The notes below the pieces were generated by a model. That model made no database searches, was not told where the DNA came from, and saw only the letters and a program-made list of their open reading frames with translations. A stretch of DNA of 64,000 nucleotides, taken from positions 42,848,001 through 42,912,000 of the forward strand of contig NC_134013.1 in the NCBI RefSeq assembly GCF_040712315.1, in the 5' to 3' direction. A program made the translations under genes and the position numbers. Below, piece after piece: positions 1 through 12,435 of this stretch. Position 1 is the first letter of the stretch. Every line of letters begins with the position of its first letter. Source of the DNA: Castanea sativa. Lineage: Eukaryota; Streptophyta; Magnoliopsida; Fagales; Fagaceae.

Positions 1-387
1 TTTTGTGGGTAATGGGGGTATATATAGTATGGGTGAAGGGTAAGAAAGTCACACTTAAAAAATCCTCCAAGCAGAGAGTTTTGCGGGTATCTTGTGGGAA
101 GGCCTTACGCACGAGACACTCGCGAAATTGACAGCTTGGCACGACTCTTCAACTTCTAGTCATGTGCTTCTCACATGCCCTTTTCGCGGGAACACTTCTC
201 GCAAACTTCTCGCGAGCTAGTCGTGAAATGCATTGATCTTCAATTAAGCTTGAGTCTTCACCAACTTAATACTAAACCCAATACAATAAAATCCCACAAA
301 ATACAAGGAACAAATTAAAGCAAATACAACACTTTTTATCATGGAATAAAGCCAACATAGAACATAGTTGTAAATTACAACTTTACA
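1..387 (-). mobile_element. 3' LTR of element A, cut by the window edge
   Basis: On the minus strand an LTR begins at 387 (TGTAAAGTTG) and runs leftwards off the window. Its upstream neighbour is a polypurine tract. Bases 1-90 match 17241-17330, the 5' LTR of the same family, which shows that this is the U3 half of the 3' LTR. The joined length would be about 1.1 kb. A GC-rich patch at 85-232 carries repeated words such as ctcgcgaaa and cgtgaaa. Confidence 0.75.
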
Positions 388-402
388 ATTTCCCCCTTTG
401 GC
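388..402 (-). promoter_or_regulatory. Polypurine tract of element A
   Basis: On the minus strand the sequence is gccaaagggggaaat, directly next to the LTR start. This is the usual primer site for plus-strand DNA synthesis in LTR retrotransposons. Confidence 0.75.
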
Positions 403-3297
403 TATTTCGTGACAAAACACCTTATAACAGACTCTAGACTTAAACGTGAGTTTGGGAACAATGGAAAAACTCACTCGCACCTAAATCTAGAAGTTGTGAT
501 GAACTTGGAACATATATACCTGTAACTTGAAATACTTGCACAAAACGCATTAGACTCTCAAGGTAAATCAAGTGATAAAAGGACAAGTATAATGTAACAA
601 GTAAATTGCGATCAAGTAAACAACATGTGAAACATGTGAGTGACTTGATCATACACCAAAACAGTCATATATAAATGACTACAATGATCACATAGAAAAG
701 CAAATGATCATCTGAACATGCAACCAATAAAGCACAATAGCATAAGGATGTATGCATGTCCAACACATAACCAATGCAAAACACCAAAGTATTTACATTA
801 AGGATACAAGATCTAACAAGGGCATAAGAACACACAACCAATACAAAACACAAAAGGTATTTGCATTAAAGATACAAGATCCAACAAGGGCACAAGTGTG
901 TTCCAACACATAAACACGATGCAATGAGAGCAATAAAGCATAGATACTGAAAGTAACTCAAAGCACCATAAAGCAACGAGAAAACAAGCATAATGTAAAG
1001 CAAACAAAACAAGGTTTTCTCAAAAAGTTGTCTTCTCCCCCTTGGTATATGCATCTCCCTTATGGCTTTCTCCCTTTACGAATGTGCATGAGGTAGAATT
1101 TCTCCCCCTAAGAATGTGCACATGAGTCATATAGAAATGACAAAACACATCGGTATACTCTCAATATACTCTCCCTCTTTTTGTCACGAATAGATAAGTG
1201 TAGCAAGAGGAAGGAGGGAAAGAAAGGAAGATATGAACAAGGGTATGATGCATGAGGGGTGCAAGATGAATGAGAAAATGAAGCTCAAACAGAAGATAAA
1301 ACATCTTAACGACACAATGTTACAAAGCATAAAGTAAACATAACATGCTAAGAATGTGGAACAAGATATAAAACTAGGCATGACATAGGCACAAGAACAT
1401 GTTATATGAGCTAAAAGGTCTAAAAAGACTTAACTAGCATGAGTGAATGCAAAACATGTCAAGTGTTAGAGTGTGTGCAGCAAAGGTGCATCTAGTGTGC
1501 ATGTGAAATTTATGACCAATGCATGAATAAGAACTCACGGGGCAAAGTGTATAAAACACACAACCAATGATCAAAAAATGATAAACATGAATAATTATGG
1601 TTATCCCCAAAGTTTGGTATTCATCAGAGTCCAAAACAATGAGAAAATTCCATTTGGGCATTTTATTAAACACTTAGAGTGCACACACTACACATATTTG
1701 TTAAACAATGCAAGAACATGTGAAAAACTTGCCTAAATACATGTTATTTTTGCCATAAGGGGCCAACATCCAAAGAAAATCATCATTTAAAACAAAGCCC
1801 AACAAAAAAGATTGACAAAAATTAAGTTTTCCAACTCCCATTTGAAAAAAATCCCAACTATGAACATAAAACCCCCCAAAAACATAATCTAAGGATCAAA
1901 ATCAATGAAAAGAGTTAAAGATTACATTAGAGATGTTAATGGAATGAAAAAAACTTGAATTTAATTGGGTTTTGATGTAGAAACATTAAAACAGGAGCTT
2001 AGGAGAGGATGGGAGACATTTAAAACAAATGACCCACGAAATGCCCTTTAAAAGCTGATCTAGAAATTTTTATGGGAAGTTTTGCTGGTTACATACCCGT
2101 GAAATTTCGCTAGTATCTTGCTGGTAAGATTTACTCGTGAAATAGTTGTGAAATTCTCTGTCCAAAGCTGAAAAACTTGAGAATTGGACCCTTTAACTTG
2201 TGACTGAGCTTACATCACGAAAACACCCAGAAAACATGTTTTTCACACAAAAACAACTTGAAAAACTTTGAAAAATATGGGTGATACAAATCACTTCCAA
2301 AAACAAACAAAAAGAACAAAAATATTTTTGGTTTGATCCACATATGGTTGAGCACACACATATCACATTTGATCATGTATAATCACACAAATGAAATAAG
2401 CATTCATTGAACAAAGTCTTGTGTGTTGTGTGTGAGTATCAAATATGGAATAGTCCTTAGTCTAGAGTGAAGCTTCAATGATCAATTCAATCAAGTCATA
2501 CACAACTAGTACTAAGTCAAGTGGACTATCTCAATTATAGAAATGAACATATATGATCTCCCATAAGAAAATGATTACATTTCTTTGAAACTTTTCATTT
2601 GGCTTCTTTACAAATCATAACATTTGATCATTTTTGAAAAATACATCTCATTTTGAGATTGATGCCTGAACTTTTTGATATTTCAACTTTGAGAAAGAGC
2701 CTTTGGCTTTTTGAGGCACCATACATTTCAATACAAGTCGACTTCCCTTTTTCCTAGTCAAATACTAGTATGTGCGACGACTTTTGCAGCTTAATATCTC
2801 TTTTCATTTTGAGATTTACATTTGATGAGCTCTTTAAGTAAAAACATAAAAACGTGGGAAAAGATATAGGCACAAGTCTATGCATGTATCAAGACCAACA
2901 AGACTATTGACTAATCATTCGTGACAAGCTTGAAGATCGATTTACAACAATCACACATAGATTTCAAGATTTGTCCCACAAAGATAGTGTGCATACAAAA
3001 CAAGCTAAGCTCGTAAATGCACTATGTCATTAGTACAAAGGTACTAGGCCAAATTCACATGTGATATGTGCTCAAACATGTACGATCAAACTTTTTAAAT
3101 TTTTCACTTTTTATGTGTTTTTGGATTTTTACACACACAGAAACAAAAGCATAAAAGTAAGATCAAATACAAAAACAACAAAAACAATGCATATAAAGAG
3201 ATGCATGGTGCACAAATGCATGACAATGAAGTATTTTATGCATGAAGAGTCCTACAAAGATTGAAAGAATTAGATTAAGGACCAAAAGAGCAAAAGC
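403..3297 (-). mobile_element. Non-coding internal zone of element A
   Basis: About 2.9 kb without a credible coding region. On the minus strand it holds extra polypurine tracts resembling the primer tract (near 1033-1043, 1099-1110 and 1167-1176). Multiple such tracts are a known trait of Sireviruses. Bases 2083-2163 repeat the LTR's own CpG words (cgtgaaatttcgc, ctcgtgaaa). No pol-like translation was seen. Confidence 0.6.
769..902. repeat. Two-unit tandem repeat, about 67 bp per unit
   Basis: Unit 1 starts at 769 and unit 2 at 836. Both begin aaccaat(g/a)caaaacac and both contain gatacaagat followed by aacaagggca. The units differ at several bases, so the duplication is not recent. Confidence 0.75.
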
Positions 3298-3441
3298 TCA
3301 ACCATAAGAACCCTTCCTCATCCAAACAGAACGATTGTTTGGAATGAATGTCTCATGAGAAGTGAGACGAGGATTGGAAGAATGAGAACCGGAGATGCAC
3401 ATAGACAATGAGGTAAGAACATAAAAAACTTTCTTCAACAA

Positions 3442-4452
3442 TTTTAGGACATATGTGGTTCACTTGATAAGAACATATGTCATTCTTTTATGTAATTGGC
3501 TAATCCTTTGACAAAACGCACTTTACTTGTAATTGGGTAGATCTAGGATGTTTTTAATACTTCAAGAAACAAGGTTCCAAGATCAAGTGTTAAAGCCATG
3601 CAAGTCTGTCCAAGAAACAAGCTGAGAAGTGCTCTTCATTAAAGCTCGATAGCTGCATCTATCGAGCTATAAGAAGCTGTTCCAGCCCCGTGGCTCAACA
3701 GCACCTCGACACCTCTAGCTGTCAAGATTTAAGGAAAACAGTTTTTCAGTATTGTTTTGATTCTAATCCATGGATATATCTTTGGGCCTTCTTTTCTCAT
3801 AACCCTAGACATATGAAAGGATTATTTTAAGGGTCATCAAAGTAAGCACAAGTTGCACAAGCATTGAGAAAAGTCTGTTCAAGCAATTTGTGACTGGAAA
3901 CAAAGTTTGCCCTAGTTCATCTCTTTATGAAGAAGCAGCTGTGTCTTTTCACTGTAGGGTTTTGTAACCAAGCGTCTTCTTATTCTTCATTGTGAGGATG
4001 AACTGAAAAACTTTGCAGCCAACATCTTTCTCAAGTTGGTGATTGAAGTCGCGTACTGGGATCCACGCAATTGGTTAATCACGTACTAGGAGTCGTGCAT
4101 TGAAAAGGAGAGATTGTCACTACAGAACAAGTCCAATTGGGTATTGGGGTAAGGGTTCAACTGTAGGTTGGTATAAGGTACTGAGATTCCTTTACTTGTA
4201 ACCGTTTGTTGTGATAATAGTGGATTCTCGGGAGTGGTGACCTTAAAATCACTTGGTGTGGTTTTTGCCTTGAAGGTTTTCCCCATTCGTAAACAAATCA
4301 CCGTGTCAAATTTATTTTTCCGCTGCACTTTAGTTTATTGGTGATTTGTTTGTGCTACCATGCGTTTGCATGTTAATTTGATTAATTGATTAAATTTGGC
4401 TAATTAATTAATTAATCCATCACAAGGGGTCAACACGTTTTTTGGCCTATCA
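3442..4452 (+). mobile_element. Solo LTR, Sirevirus-like
   Basis: A 1,011-bp LTR flanked by the perfect 5-bp duplication aacaa (3437-3441 and 4453-4457). The first base pair has drifted (TT for TG) and the end is ggcctatca. It is the same subfamily as the LTR starting at 63656, and its U5 half matches the LTRs of element D. No internal sequence accompanies it, so two LTRs probably recombined into one. It sits inside the gag of element A. CpG words (atctatcgagct, ctcgacacct) lie at 3638-3724. Confidence 0.9.
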
Positions 4453-4457
4453 AACAA

Positions 4458-4921
4458 CTTACCATTTTCCCCCAAAACCGGTGTTGCTTTCATAGCACAA
4501 CTTCCAAGAAGCTCAAGTTTCTCTTTTCTTTTGATTCTTTTAAGAGCTTGAAACTTAGAGCAATGAGGTCTAAGATGACCAAGGGCACCACAATGGTGAC
4601 AAAAAATGGGTTTAGGTCCACTAGGCTTTTTGGGGAGGGATCTAGCAACATGGTTTTGTTCTTTCTTCAACTTGGAACATTGAGGTCTTATATGACTGAT
4701 CACACCGCAATGGTGGCAATTTGGAACAAACTTAGATTCATCAAAAACCTTAGGTTGAGACCTAAACGGAGGCTTTGTCTTAAGAGCCTTTCTCTCCACT
4801 TTTTGGTTTCTTTGTGTGGAGGAATGTACACCAATTTGCCTTTAGAGGTAGAGCTCACACTAGGCACAAAATCGGGTACCACAACATGATTGCAACAAAT
4901 ATTTTCATCATTTTTTGTACG
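4458..4921 (-). pseudogene. gag: Zinc-knuckle segment of element A gag
   Basis: Two complete CX2CX4HX4C knuckles are visible on the minus strand: CHHCGVISHIRPQC at 4718-4677 and CHHCGALGHLRPHC at 4601-4560, separated by a lysine- and proline-rich linker. These bind retrotransposon RNA in Gag proteins. At least one single-base shift lies near 4815, so the upstream part (containing VYIPPHKE) is now in another frame. The segment runs on, in frame, past the solo LTR to 3298. Confidence 0.8.
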
Positions 4922-4970
4922 TTTTTAGACCTCTTACATACAACCAGATTAACCTAGTTATTTAGCCAAA

Positions 4971-5752
4971 TGATTAACTTAGGTAAATTATGCAGATCTA
5001 GGTTAAAACATATAAATCATATTATTGTAAAGTGCGGAAAATAAAGAACACAGCAATATGATAATCCAGGAAAACCAAACCGGTAAAAAACCTGGGAGGA
5101 TTTAACCTAGCTATCCTCAAGGTAAAACTGAATCCACTATGAAAGAATTGAAGTTTACACAATAGCGACTTAGACCACTAACATCCTATTGCTACCTCGA
5201 GTAGGAAACTTACTACCACGACCACGTGACAGCTCCGAGTCCACGAACTACTTCTTAATTGAATTCCCAGCAAGCACAAGCACTCTCGCTTGTATATCTT
5301 TAAGCTCTTAAATCTGCAACTGAATTGATTACCAAGCTTTTGACATCAATTTAGATCTCGATAACCATAAGTATATGCGAAGGCAAACACCTCTAGATCT
5401 CACAAAAGATTCACACACACAGCATAAAGAGCATCATTAAAACGTGGTTAGGGTTTTTCCTTTTATACCTAGGGCAAAACATAAAACCCTACACATAAAA
5501 TGGGCTTAGGCTGAGTTGGAAAATTCTGTAGAAAAATAATCTGCACGAGCTTTGATCGGTCGAGTCTAATTCTCGATCGATCGAGCCAGGCAGATTTACA
5601 CAATAAATCTTGTAGCAACTCGATTCCAACTTTACATAAAAGACACATACTTTGAGTACGTCTAAAAAAGACTAAAACGTTTTGATCATGGTTTGCCAAC
5701 AGTACAAATTAGAGTTCTAATACATTTAAACCTAAAGTCTTAGAACCCAACA
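4971..5752 (-). mobile_element. 3' LTR of element C
   Basis: A 782-bp LTR. On the minus strand it starts TGTTGGGTTC and ends GTTAATCA. It is a close copy of 11389-12138. It contains gatcggtcgag and ctcgatcgatcgag (5553-5588), words that recur inside the element at 8036-8275. Confidence 0.9.
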
Positions 5753-5767
5753 AACTCCCCCGTTGGC
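5753..5767 (-). promoter_or_regulatory. Polypurine tract of element C
   Basis: On the minus strand the sequence is aacgggggagtt, abutting the TGTTGGG start of the 3' LTR. Further purine tracts lie at about 6084-6093, 6199-6206 and 6233-6247, the multiple-tract layout expected of Sireviruses. Confidence 0.8.
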
Positions 5768-6267
5768 AATCTATGACAAAACACAAACATAACAAAGTGC
5801 TCAAAGTTTACATAAAAACAACCCATTACAAAAACATAGCCCAACACAAAAAATTCAACCTAACTTCTATCCATTAGTTGCAAGTGTAGATAGCAGCACG
5901 ACTGAATCAACCTCTATATTCTTGTAATACTTAACAAACACATAAACACATGTGTGGAAAATACAAGTAACACAAAAATATAACTTCTTGATTCACATAA
6001 CACAAAATAAAGACATATATCATGAATAACCTCATAAATATAAATCAATAAACAATGTGAAATAAGAAACATACAAACAAAGTATCTCCCCCTATCATGG
6101 ATAACCCAAACACAATACATCATGAGCCAAAAATGTAAATACAGAATGAAGCACCTAGATACAATCTAAAAACTCCATAGCTCCAAAACAACACAAATCT
6201 CCCCTTAACAACAAAAACTCCTCTCTATATGTACTCCCCCTTTTTGTGACGAATTGCCAAAGGGCAC

Positions 6268-7361
6268 TCACTCATTATCAAAAGGAGGTGGCGGTCTAAT
6301 ACTCTCCAAATCCGCTCGCAAAGAACGAAGCTCATCAAGCATGTCCACCAAAAGCTGACCATGAGTTGCTTGAACAGTCATGACAGTCTCCAACATATGA
6401 CGAATGTTTGAATCATCTGAAGCAGAAGGCAGGGAACATCAGCAGCAGCAACAGGATCGACAGACGCCTCAGCAGAAGTATCACCTGTAGAGGAGGGATG
6501 AGGAGGAGGAGGTGTGACACTAGAAGACTCAACCCTAGGACGTTTAGAGCTTGCTCTCATCTGAGCAGCCCTTTGCCGAAAAAAGGTGGCACCTATAGGA
6601 GCGATAATATGAAAAGGCTCAGACATGGGAAACTCCTCTAAACCAAGATGTAAAAGAATCCAGTGAATAAAAATGGGGAAGAAAAGAGCATGAGCAATAG
6701 AACTACTTCTATAAACCTCGTTTAAAGAGCTTATAAACAGATGAGGAAAACTGATTGGAGCATCAGTAACAAGGGCATATAGAAACACACATCGCTCAAT
6801 AGGGATGGTGTGTAGATGAGAGATAGGCCATAAAGAATGACAAGCAATCCTAAAGAAAAGATAGTGAACCTCAGTGAGCTCAGCAGTAGTGATCCGATGA
6901 TCAGAACTCCACTGGATAGAAGACCCAGTGATGTAAGACATAATGTCGTCTAGGGGAGGGGACTCATCATAAGGGTAGACAAGATGCTGGACCACAGGTA
7001 CCCCAAGAGCATCAACCACTACCAAAGGAGTAATGGTGTACTCTTCACCTCGTATCCAACTCTTAACTAATGTGTTGGAATCATAGACGTGGATAGAGAG
7101 GTTCGAGTAGAACTCTCTAATCAAGGTAGCCGGAGGTGGATGAGAAATATCCAACAATGACAACCAGCCCCTTCGCCCAAATTTATGTCTAATCTCACCA
7201 TCTAGCTCGTCTAACAAAAATTTCCTCTCAGCCCAAATGTTCCTCTTAAGGTTAAGCGTCTCATAGGTCTCTTAGTGTTTCTCACTCAAGAATCTCTCAC
7301 TCTCAAAGGATGGAGCACAAGAGGAGGAGGGTTTCCTGTTGGCTCCAGTCTTCCTAGTCAT
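6268..7361 (-). pseudogene. Extra ORF of element C, plant-transposon-protein-like
   Basis: About 364 codons from ATG (7361-7359) to TGA (6268), broken by one in-frame TAA (7272-7274) and one frameshift near 6420-6440. The N-terminal part carries a basic serine-rich leader. Next come GRRGWLSLL, the motif LIREFYSNLS and an IRGEEYTITP segment. This order resembles the family called putative plant transposon protein (Pfam Transposase_32, as I recall). A proline- and serine-rich linker follows, then a leucine-rich helical tail ending PPPPFDNE. It lies between gag and the 3' LTR, the place where Sireviruses keep an env-like gene. The function is unknown, and a domain search would be needed to confirm the family. 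Confidence 0.65.
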
Positions 7362-9476
7362 GGTGCAAAGGTAAAGACAAGACACATAGAAAAGAACCAA
7401 AAAGAAACAAAAGAAAAATCCAAGGGCAGACTGCAAGTTAGCACAAAAAAAATATAGAAATAACAATTCTATATGATGCATGAACAATATCAACACATGA
7501 TGCATGCTCTAAAGCAGTGTAAATAAGTTCAATTTAGCTTTAAAATCACAAAATTCGCTTGAACATAGAGTTTATATCAAAAACCCCAAAATTTTGAAAA
7601 ACCACTTGTACAATTTTCAAGAAATTGACCAATTGATCATTAAACAAGATAGAGAACACAATATAATGATCATATGTATCAATCTAACAAGCCAATTTCA
7701 TCAAATTAAACCTAATGGAACAAAATCCCCAATCCGGGTAGTTTCAAGCCCTAGAACATCCAATTTTACACAAACCATCAAATTGATCAAATTAATTCAT
7801 TAGAATCACGTTTATAGCATCCCACAACAAAAACCCAATGATCAATTGTAAAAGAAAAGGCTTGATTCAACAAAAGTCCCAAAATTCCTTAGCTCGAAAT
7901 TTCCCAAAACTATGCATGATTTAATGCATGAAAAGTGAAAATAAATGAAAAAGGAAGGGTAATATGGTCTTACCGGCCTTGGAAGAGAAAAACCTTGCAA
8001 AATGATTGGAGGAAAATGACAAAAATCTTGATTGGAAGCCTTGACCGATCGGATAGAGAAAGAAAAAGTTTATAAAGTTTGAAAAGTGTTTGAACACGTG
8101 AGAATCAAAGGTTTTTAAAAAACTCTCTATATGACTTTCGATTGGTCGAAAATTAGGTTCGATTGATCGAAAATTCTTCAATTGATCGAGCACCGATCGA
8201 AACAGACAGAGGCTGACCAAAATTTTAATTGCAATTTCGATCGGTCGAGAAACAGATTCAATTGATCAAAATTCTGGAAAAAACAAAATTTTGAAAATCA
8301 AAACAATTTTATGCAGAAACTCCTCAAAGCATTGAATTATATGAATAAAATGCATGAGTATGAGATGAAATGATTTTCAAAAACACTTGTTTTGAATCCA
8401 GTTTTCCCAAAAATTTAGAGTTTCCATCAATTATCCTTAAAATCCCAAATAGCAAACATGTTTTGCATAAAACTCAAGGAATTTTCAAACTTGGTTGGCC
8501 AAACCAAGATCACACACAATAACATGTACAAAGTTTAGCAAAGAGTAACTTGTGTAGTTTGTGCAACTAGCAAAAACTTGAGATACATGTGAGGTGATAT
8601 GTGAATAGTAATTAAGCACAATTTCTACAAAATTCATCACATAAATTCGAAAGAGACTATCACCTAAAGAGTTGCATCATATAACTCTCACATCTCCTAG
8701 AATAAAAGCTTGCAATCATGTAAGTTTCTTGAATTTGCCTCATAATGTACACACCAATTTTATTTGTTTTGAAACTTATTAAAATAGCCAAGATAATGTA
8801 CACACCAATTTTAATTGATTGAAATTATTATAGTCCAATAATGTACACACCAATTTTAGCATTTAAACAGAGGCTACACCTTATGTTCTTTTTGTGCATG
8901 TGCTACACTTTCTCGAGCACAAAATCTTACGATATGCACTAAGGTGTTCATGATTGGCTAATAAACAGTGGTGAGATTGTTATTTATGCCTTTCTCAATA
9001 AGTTCAAGTCTGACAATCAAAGACCTATGACTTCAAGATCAAGATCATGTGATCGAAAACTATAAACATCTTCCTACACAACATGTACTACAAAGCTCAG
9101 ACTAGTAAAGTGCAATAAAGAAGCTCATCCAAGCCAAACAAGGTACATAAACATGTTATGTAAAATAAATATGGCCAACCTTGATATCAAATCTAAGAAA
9201 AAATAATGCAAAAAAATTTTAAAAAATTTTTTATCACATTTTTTTTACATTTTCTTCCCTAAAAATTTTTAAAAAATTTTTATCACATTTTTTTTATCAC
9301 ATCTTTCCTTATCACATTTTTTTTTTTAAATTTTTTTTAAAAAAAACCTAGAATGAAATACACGAATGTTATGCAATGCAAATTCTAGAAAAGCAAAGAA
9401 AACAAAAACAAAAACAACCAAGAAAAATGGTCACAAAGAGTAGAGCAATGAAGCATAAGGACCATGTCAGAAAGAC
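7362..9476 (-). mobile_element. Non-coding internal zone of element C
   Basis: About 2.1 kb between gag and the extra ORF, where pol would normally be. No pol motif is seen. It holds a CpG-word cluster at 8036-8275 (gattggtcgaaaa, gattgatcga, gatcggtcgag), three copies of a 21-bp repeat (8742-8859), a stretch of A and T runs at 9205-9345, and a block near 8930-9010 matching, in reverse, the internal zones of elements B and D. Confidence 0.6.
8742..8859. repeat. Three dispersed copies of a 21-bp repeat
   Basis: The word ataatgtacacaccaattt starts at 8742, 8793 and 8838. The copies are almost identical while the spacers between them differ. Confidence 0.85.
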
Positions 9477-11313
9477 TCACTTAGATTGAGCCTTTTGCAT
9501 CCAAAGCTTTTTAGATGCACCTTGAGTATTGGAGTTCTTATTCACATTAGAATGATTTCCAACTCCAGGATTGGAATAAAGGTTTAAAGCCTCCAGCTCA
9601 CCAATAAGTACCATAGGATCTTGTGCTTGAGGCACAGGCACTTTTGGTTTATTTGCTCGCTTAGCAGCTTGCAACTTGAAACAGTTTGGACAAATATGCC
9701 CAGACTTTCCACAAAAATGACAAACCCATGCAAGTCTATCATACAACTTTCCCTTAGATGGATTAGAAGTCTTAGGTTAAGACTCTTGAAGATCAACCCT
9801 AATCTTCCTAGGAGGTGTAACTTCAACAGATTTGACAACCTCACTCACAAGAGGCTCAGAAGAAGGAACAAAGTTTGTGGAATATGTTTTAGAAACAGAG
9901 ATGCTTTCTACAAAACCTAAGCCAGTTTTGTCTGAAGGAGACTTTTGAACACTCAACATATGATCAAGTTTGGAACTAGCAAACCTATTAGTTTGTTCTC
10001 TAACAACAGATAAATCAAGTTCCAAATTCTTAACTATATCAAGTAAAAGCATGTTCTCAGTCTTCACATTATTCAAAAATTCATTAGCATCAAACAGTTT
10101 CACAAGCAAATTCTTTTTATCAAGCTCAAGAGATGCAATTTTCTTTAAGCCTAGATCAACACTCATAGCATCCTTTGCAGTAACTTTGCAAAGTTTATTG
10201 TAAGCTTCTTGTAAATCTGCATCCTTAGAGAGTTCCCCATTAGAAGGGTTGTCCTCAATAGCAACACTTCATCAACTACAGCAATAGCAGTGAAAACAAT
10301 GAAGTTTCCATCCTCATCACTACCAGACTCATTGTCAGAGATTTCATCATCACTAAGGGTTACAGCCATAGCCTTACGCTTAGACCTCAAGTATGTAGGA
10401 CATTCAGATTTCATATGACCATACCCTTGACACCCAAAACATTGTTGTCCCATAGAATTATTAGAAGGTTAACCTATTTTTTCTTTAGGTTTTTCAATGT
10501 TATTAACCTTAGTGGGATCATTCCTCCTAAAATTTCTAGGTTTAGCAGTGTTCTTACCTCTTGCCCTTCTATTGTTGTTTTTAAGAAAGTTACTAAAGTT
10601 CTTGGTAAGATAGACAATCTCTGGAGTAGAGAGCTTATCATCAAATCCACTCACATCAACATCATCAATAGACTTAAGAGTCATTGATTTGGATTTGCTA
10701 GTCTTAGGTATGTCCAACTTATAAGACAGAAGAGATCCTACAAGTTCATCAACAGGGATGGAATCCACATCCTTGCTTTCAGTGATGGCAGTCACTTTGG
10801 GTCTAAAATCCTCAGTCAAAGATCTAAGAATCTTCCTAACAATTTTAGGTTGATCATAGATTTCACCCAGATTATATGCAGAATTAACAAAAGATTCATC
10901 AAAAGTTTATCATAGAATTCATCAAAAGAGTCATCATCAGACATCCTAATGCTGTCAAATCTAGTAGTTAATTGCTGCAACTTATTAATTTTAACTGCCT
11001 TTGTGCCTTCATGCATAGTCTGGAGGATATTCCAAGCAGTATGAGCAACCTCAACATTAGAGATTCTCTTAAATTCCTCCATAGAAACAGCATTAAAGAT
11101 AACATTCATGGCTTTGCTATTGAATGCGGCTGCTTCTTTCTGAGAAGTTTGCCACTCACTCACAGGAGTAGTGGGCTTCACCCATCTGTATTCAACGGAG
11201 TTCCAGACTCTCTCATCAATGGATTTCAAGAATGCTTTCATCCTGACTTTCCAATAAGCATAATTAGTCCCATCAAAGTGAGGAGAAATAACATGAGAGT
11301 GTCCGTGTTCCAT
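9477..11313 (-). pseudogene. gag: gag of element C, frameshifted
   Basis: A full-architecture Sirevirus-like gag. It starts at ATG 11313 (MEHGHSHVISPHFDGTNYAY) with the UBN2/retrotran_gag_2 pattern (YWKVRMKAFLKS, AWNILQTMHEGT). A first knuckle CFGCQGYGHMKSEC lies at 10441-10400, then an acidic patch, a coiled coil (about 10160-9960) and a second knuckle CHFCGKSGHICPNC at 9722-9681. The end is at 9477. The frame changes near 10900, 10820, 10460, 10165 and 9775, giving at least five blocks. The role would be capsid formation and RNA packaging. It is the only gag of this group in the window that keeps the N-terminal UBN2 half. Confidence 0.8.
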
Positions 11314-11370
11314 GACAACTGGGGTCAAGGATTAGCTCAGAGATCAAAAGATCTACAACAAAAGAGCTAC

Positions 11371-11384
11371 CTGCTCTGATACCA
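11371..11384 (-). promoter_or_regulatory. Primer binding site of element C
   Basis: On the minus strand tggtatcagagcag lies four bases inside the 5' LTR end. It is complementary to the 3' end of initiator tRNA-Met, the usual copia primer. Confidence 0.85.
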
Positions 11385-11388
11385 CAAG

Positions 11389-12138
11389 TGATTAACTTAG
11401 GTAAATTATGCAGATCTAGGTTAACACATATAAATCATATTATTGTAAAGTGTGGAAAATAAAGAACACAACAATATGATAACCCAAGAAAACCAAACCG
11501 GTAAAAAACCTAGGAAGGATTTAACCTAGCTATCCTTAAGGTAAAATTGAATCCACTATGAAAGAATTGAAGTTTACACAATAGCGACTTAGACCACTAA
11601 CATCTTATTGCTACCTCGAGTAGGAAACTTACTACTACGACCACGTAACAGCTCTGAGTCCAATGACTACTTCTTTCTTGAATTCCTAGCAAGCACAAGC
11701 ACTCCTGCTTGTATATCATCACCAAGCTCTTGACATCAATCTAGATCTCGATAACCCTAAGTGTATGTGAAAGCAAACACCCCTAGATCTCACAAAAGAT
11801 TCACACACACAACATAAAAAGTATCATTAAAATGTGGCTAGGGTTTTCCCATACCTAGGGAAAAACATAAAACCCTACACGTAAAACGGGCTTGGGCTGA
11901 GTTGGAAAATTCTGCAGAAAAACAATCTGCACGATCTTCGATCGGTCGAGTCTAATTCTTGATCGATCGAGCTAAGAAGATTTACACAGTAAATCCTGCA
12001 GCAATTCAATTCCAACTTTACATAAAAGACACATACTTTGAGCACGTCTAAACAAGACTAAAACGTTTTGATCATGGTTTACCAACATTACAAATTAGAG
12101 TTCTAATACATTTAAACCTAAAGTCTTAGAACCCAACA
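11389..12138 (-). mobile_element. 5' LTR of element C
   Basis: A 750-bp LTR next to the primer site. It is about 30 bp shorter than its partner at 4971-5752 because of small deletions (for instance near 11720). The word cluster gatcggtcgag / gatcgatcgag recurs at 11940-11973. Confidence 0.9.
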
Positions 12139-12435
12139 TTTTTAGAAATAGGTTCAGCAATCAAACACTTGGCATGCATCTGAAGAGATTCATTTTCACA
12201 TTTTAGCTCATCAACAAGTTTTTTAGACAAAACAAGTTTAGCATCCAAGTCGATATTCAAACACTCAAATTCCTTTAGTTTTTCAAGAGAATGTTTACCA
12301 AATTTCTTATACTTTTCAACCAATTTGTTGGATTCATTGAGCTTAGCAATCAAATCATCCTTTTCACACATAAACTTGCTCAAATTCTCATGAACCTTCT
12401 TAGCTTTTTTCTTTAAGAGTTTGACATTTGGAATA
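12139..12435 (-). pseudogene. gag: Coiled-coil segment of element A gag
   Basis: An open minus-strand frame rich in K, E and L with heptad-like spacing (KDDLIAKLNESNKLVEKY). It closely resembles the coiled coil of element D gag (KDDLIAKLDEANNLNENF). It is bounded at 12138 by element C and at 12435 by element B. The bases gaata at 12431-12435 are the left target duplication of element B. Confidence 0.8.

Larger units (their letters stand above)
4971..12138 (-). mobile_element. Element C: gag-only Sirevirus-like element with an extra ORF
   Basis: A 7.2-kb minus-strand element with LTRs at 4971-5752 (3') and 11389-12138 (5'), a tRNA-Met type primer site and a polypurine tract in the correct places. 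Internal order is gag (11313-9477), a 2.1-kb non-coding stretch, an extra ORF (7361-6268) and the polypurine zone. No protease, integrase, reverse transcriptase or RNase H translation was found, so it is non-autonomous. It interrupts the gag of element A. The bases ttttt flank 4927-12138, but that would leave 44 unexplained bases (4927-4970) outside the 3' LTR. Confidence 0.85.

Noticed and set aside
244..1673. Many short open frames on the minus strand
   Set aside because: They are rich in F, L, C and Y as expected of AT-rich non-coding DNA. They overlap an LTR and a polypurine-rich internal zone and show no family motif.
4548..4889. Plus-strand frame of 113 codons
   Set aside because: It lies opposite the element A gag, whose zinc knuckles are clear on the minus strand; the plus frame has no recognisable domain.
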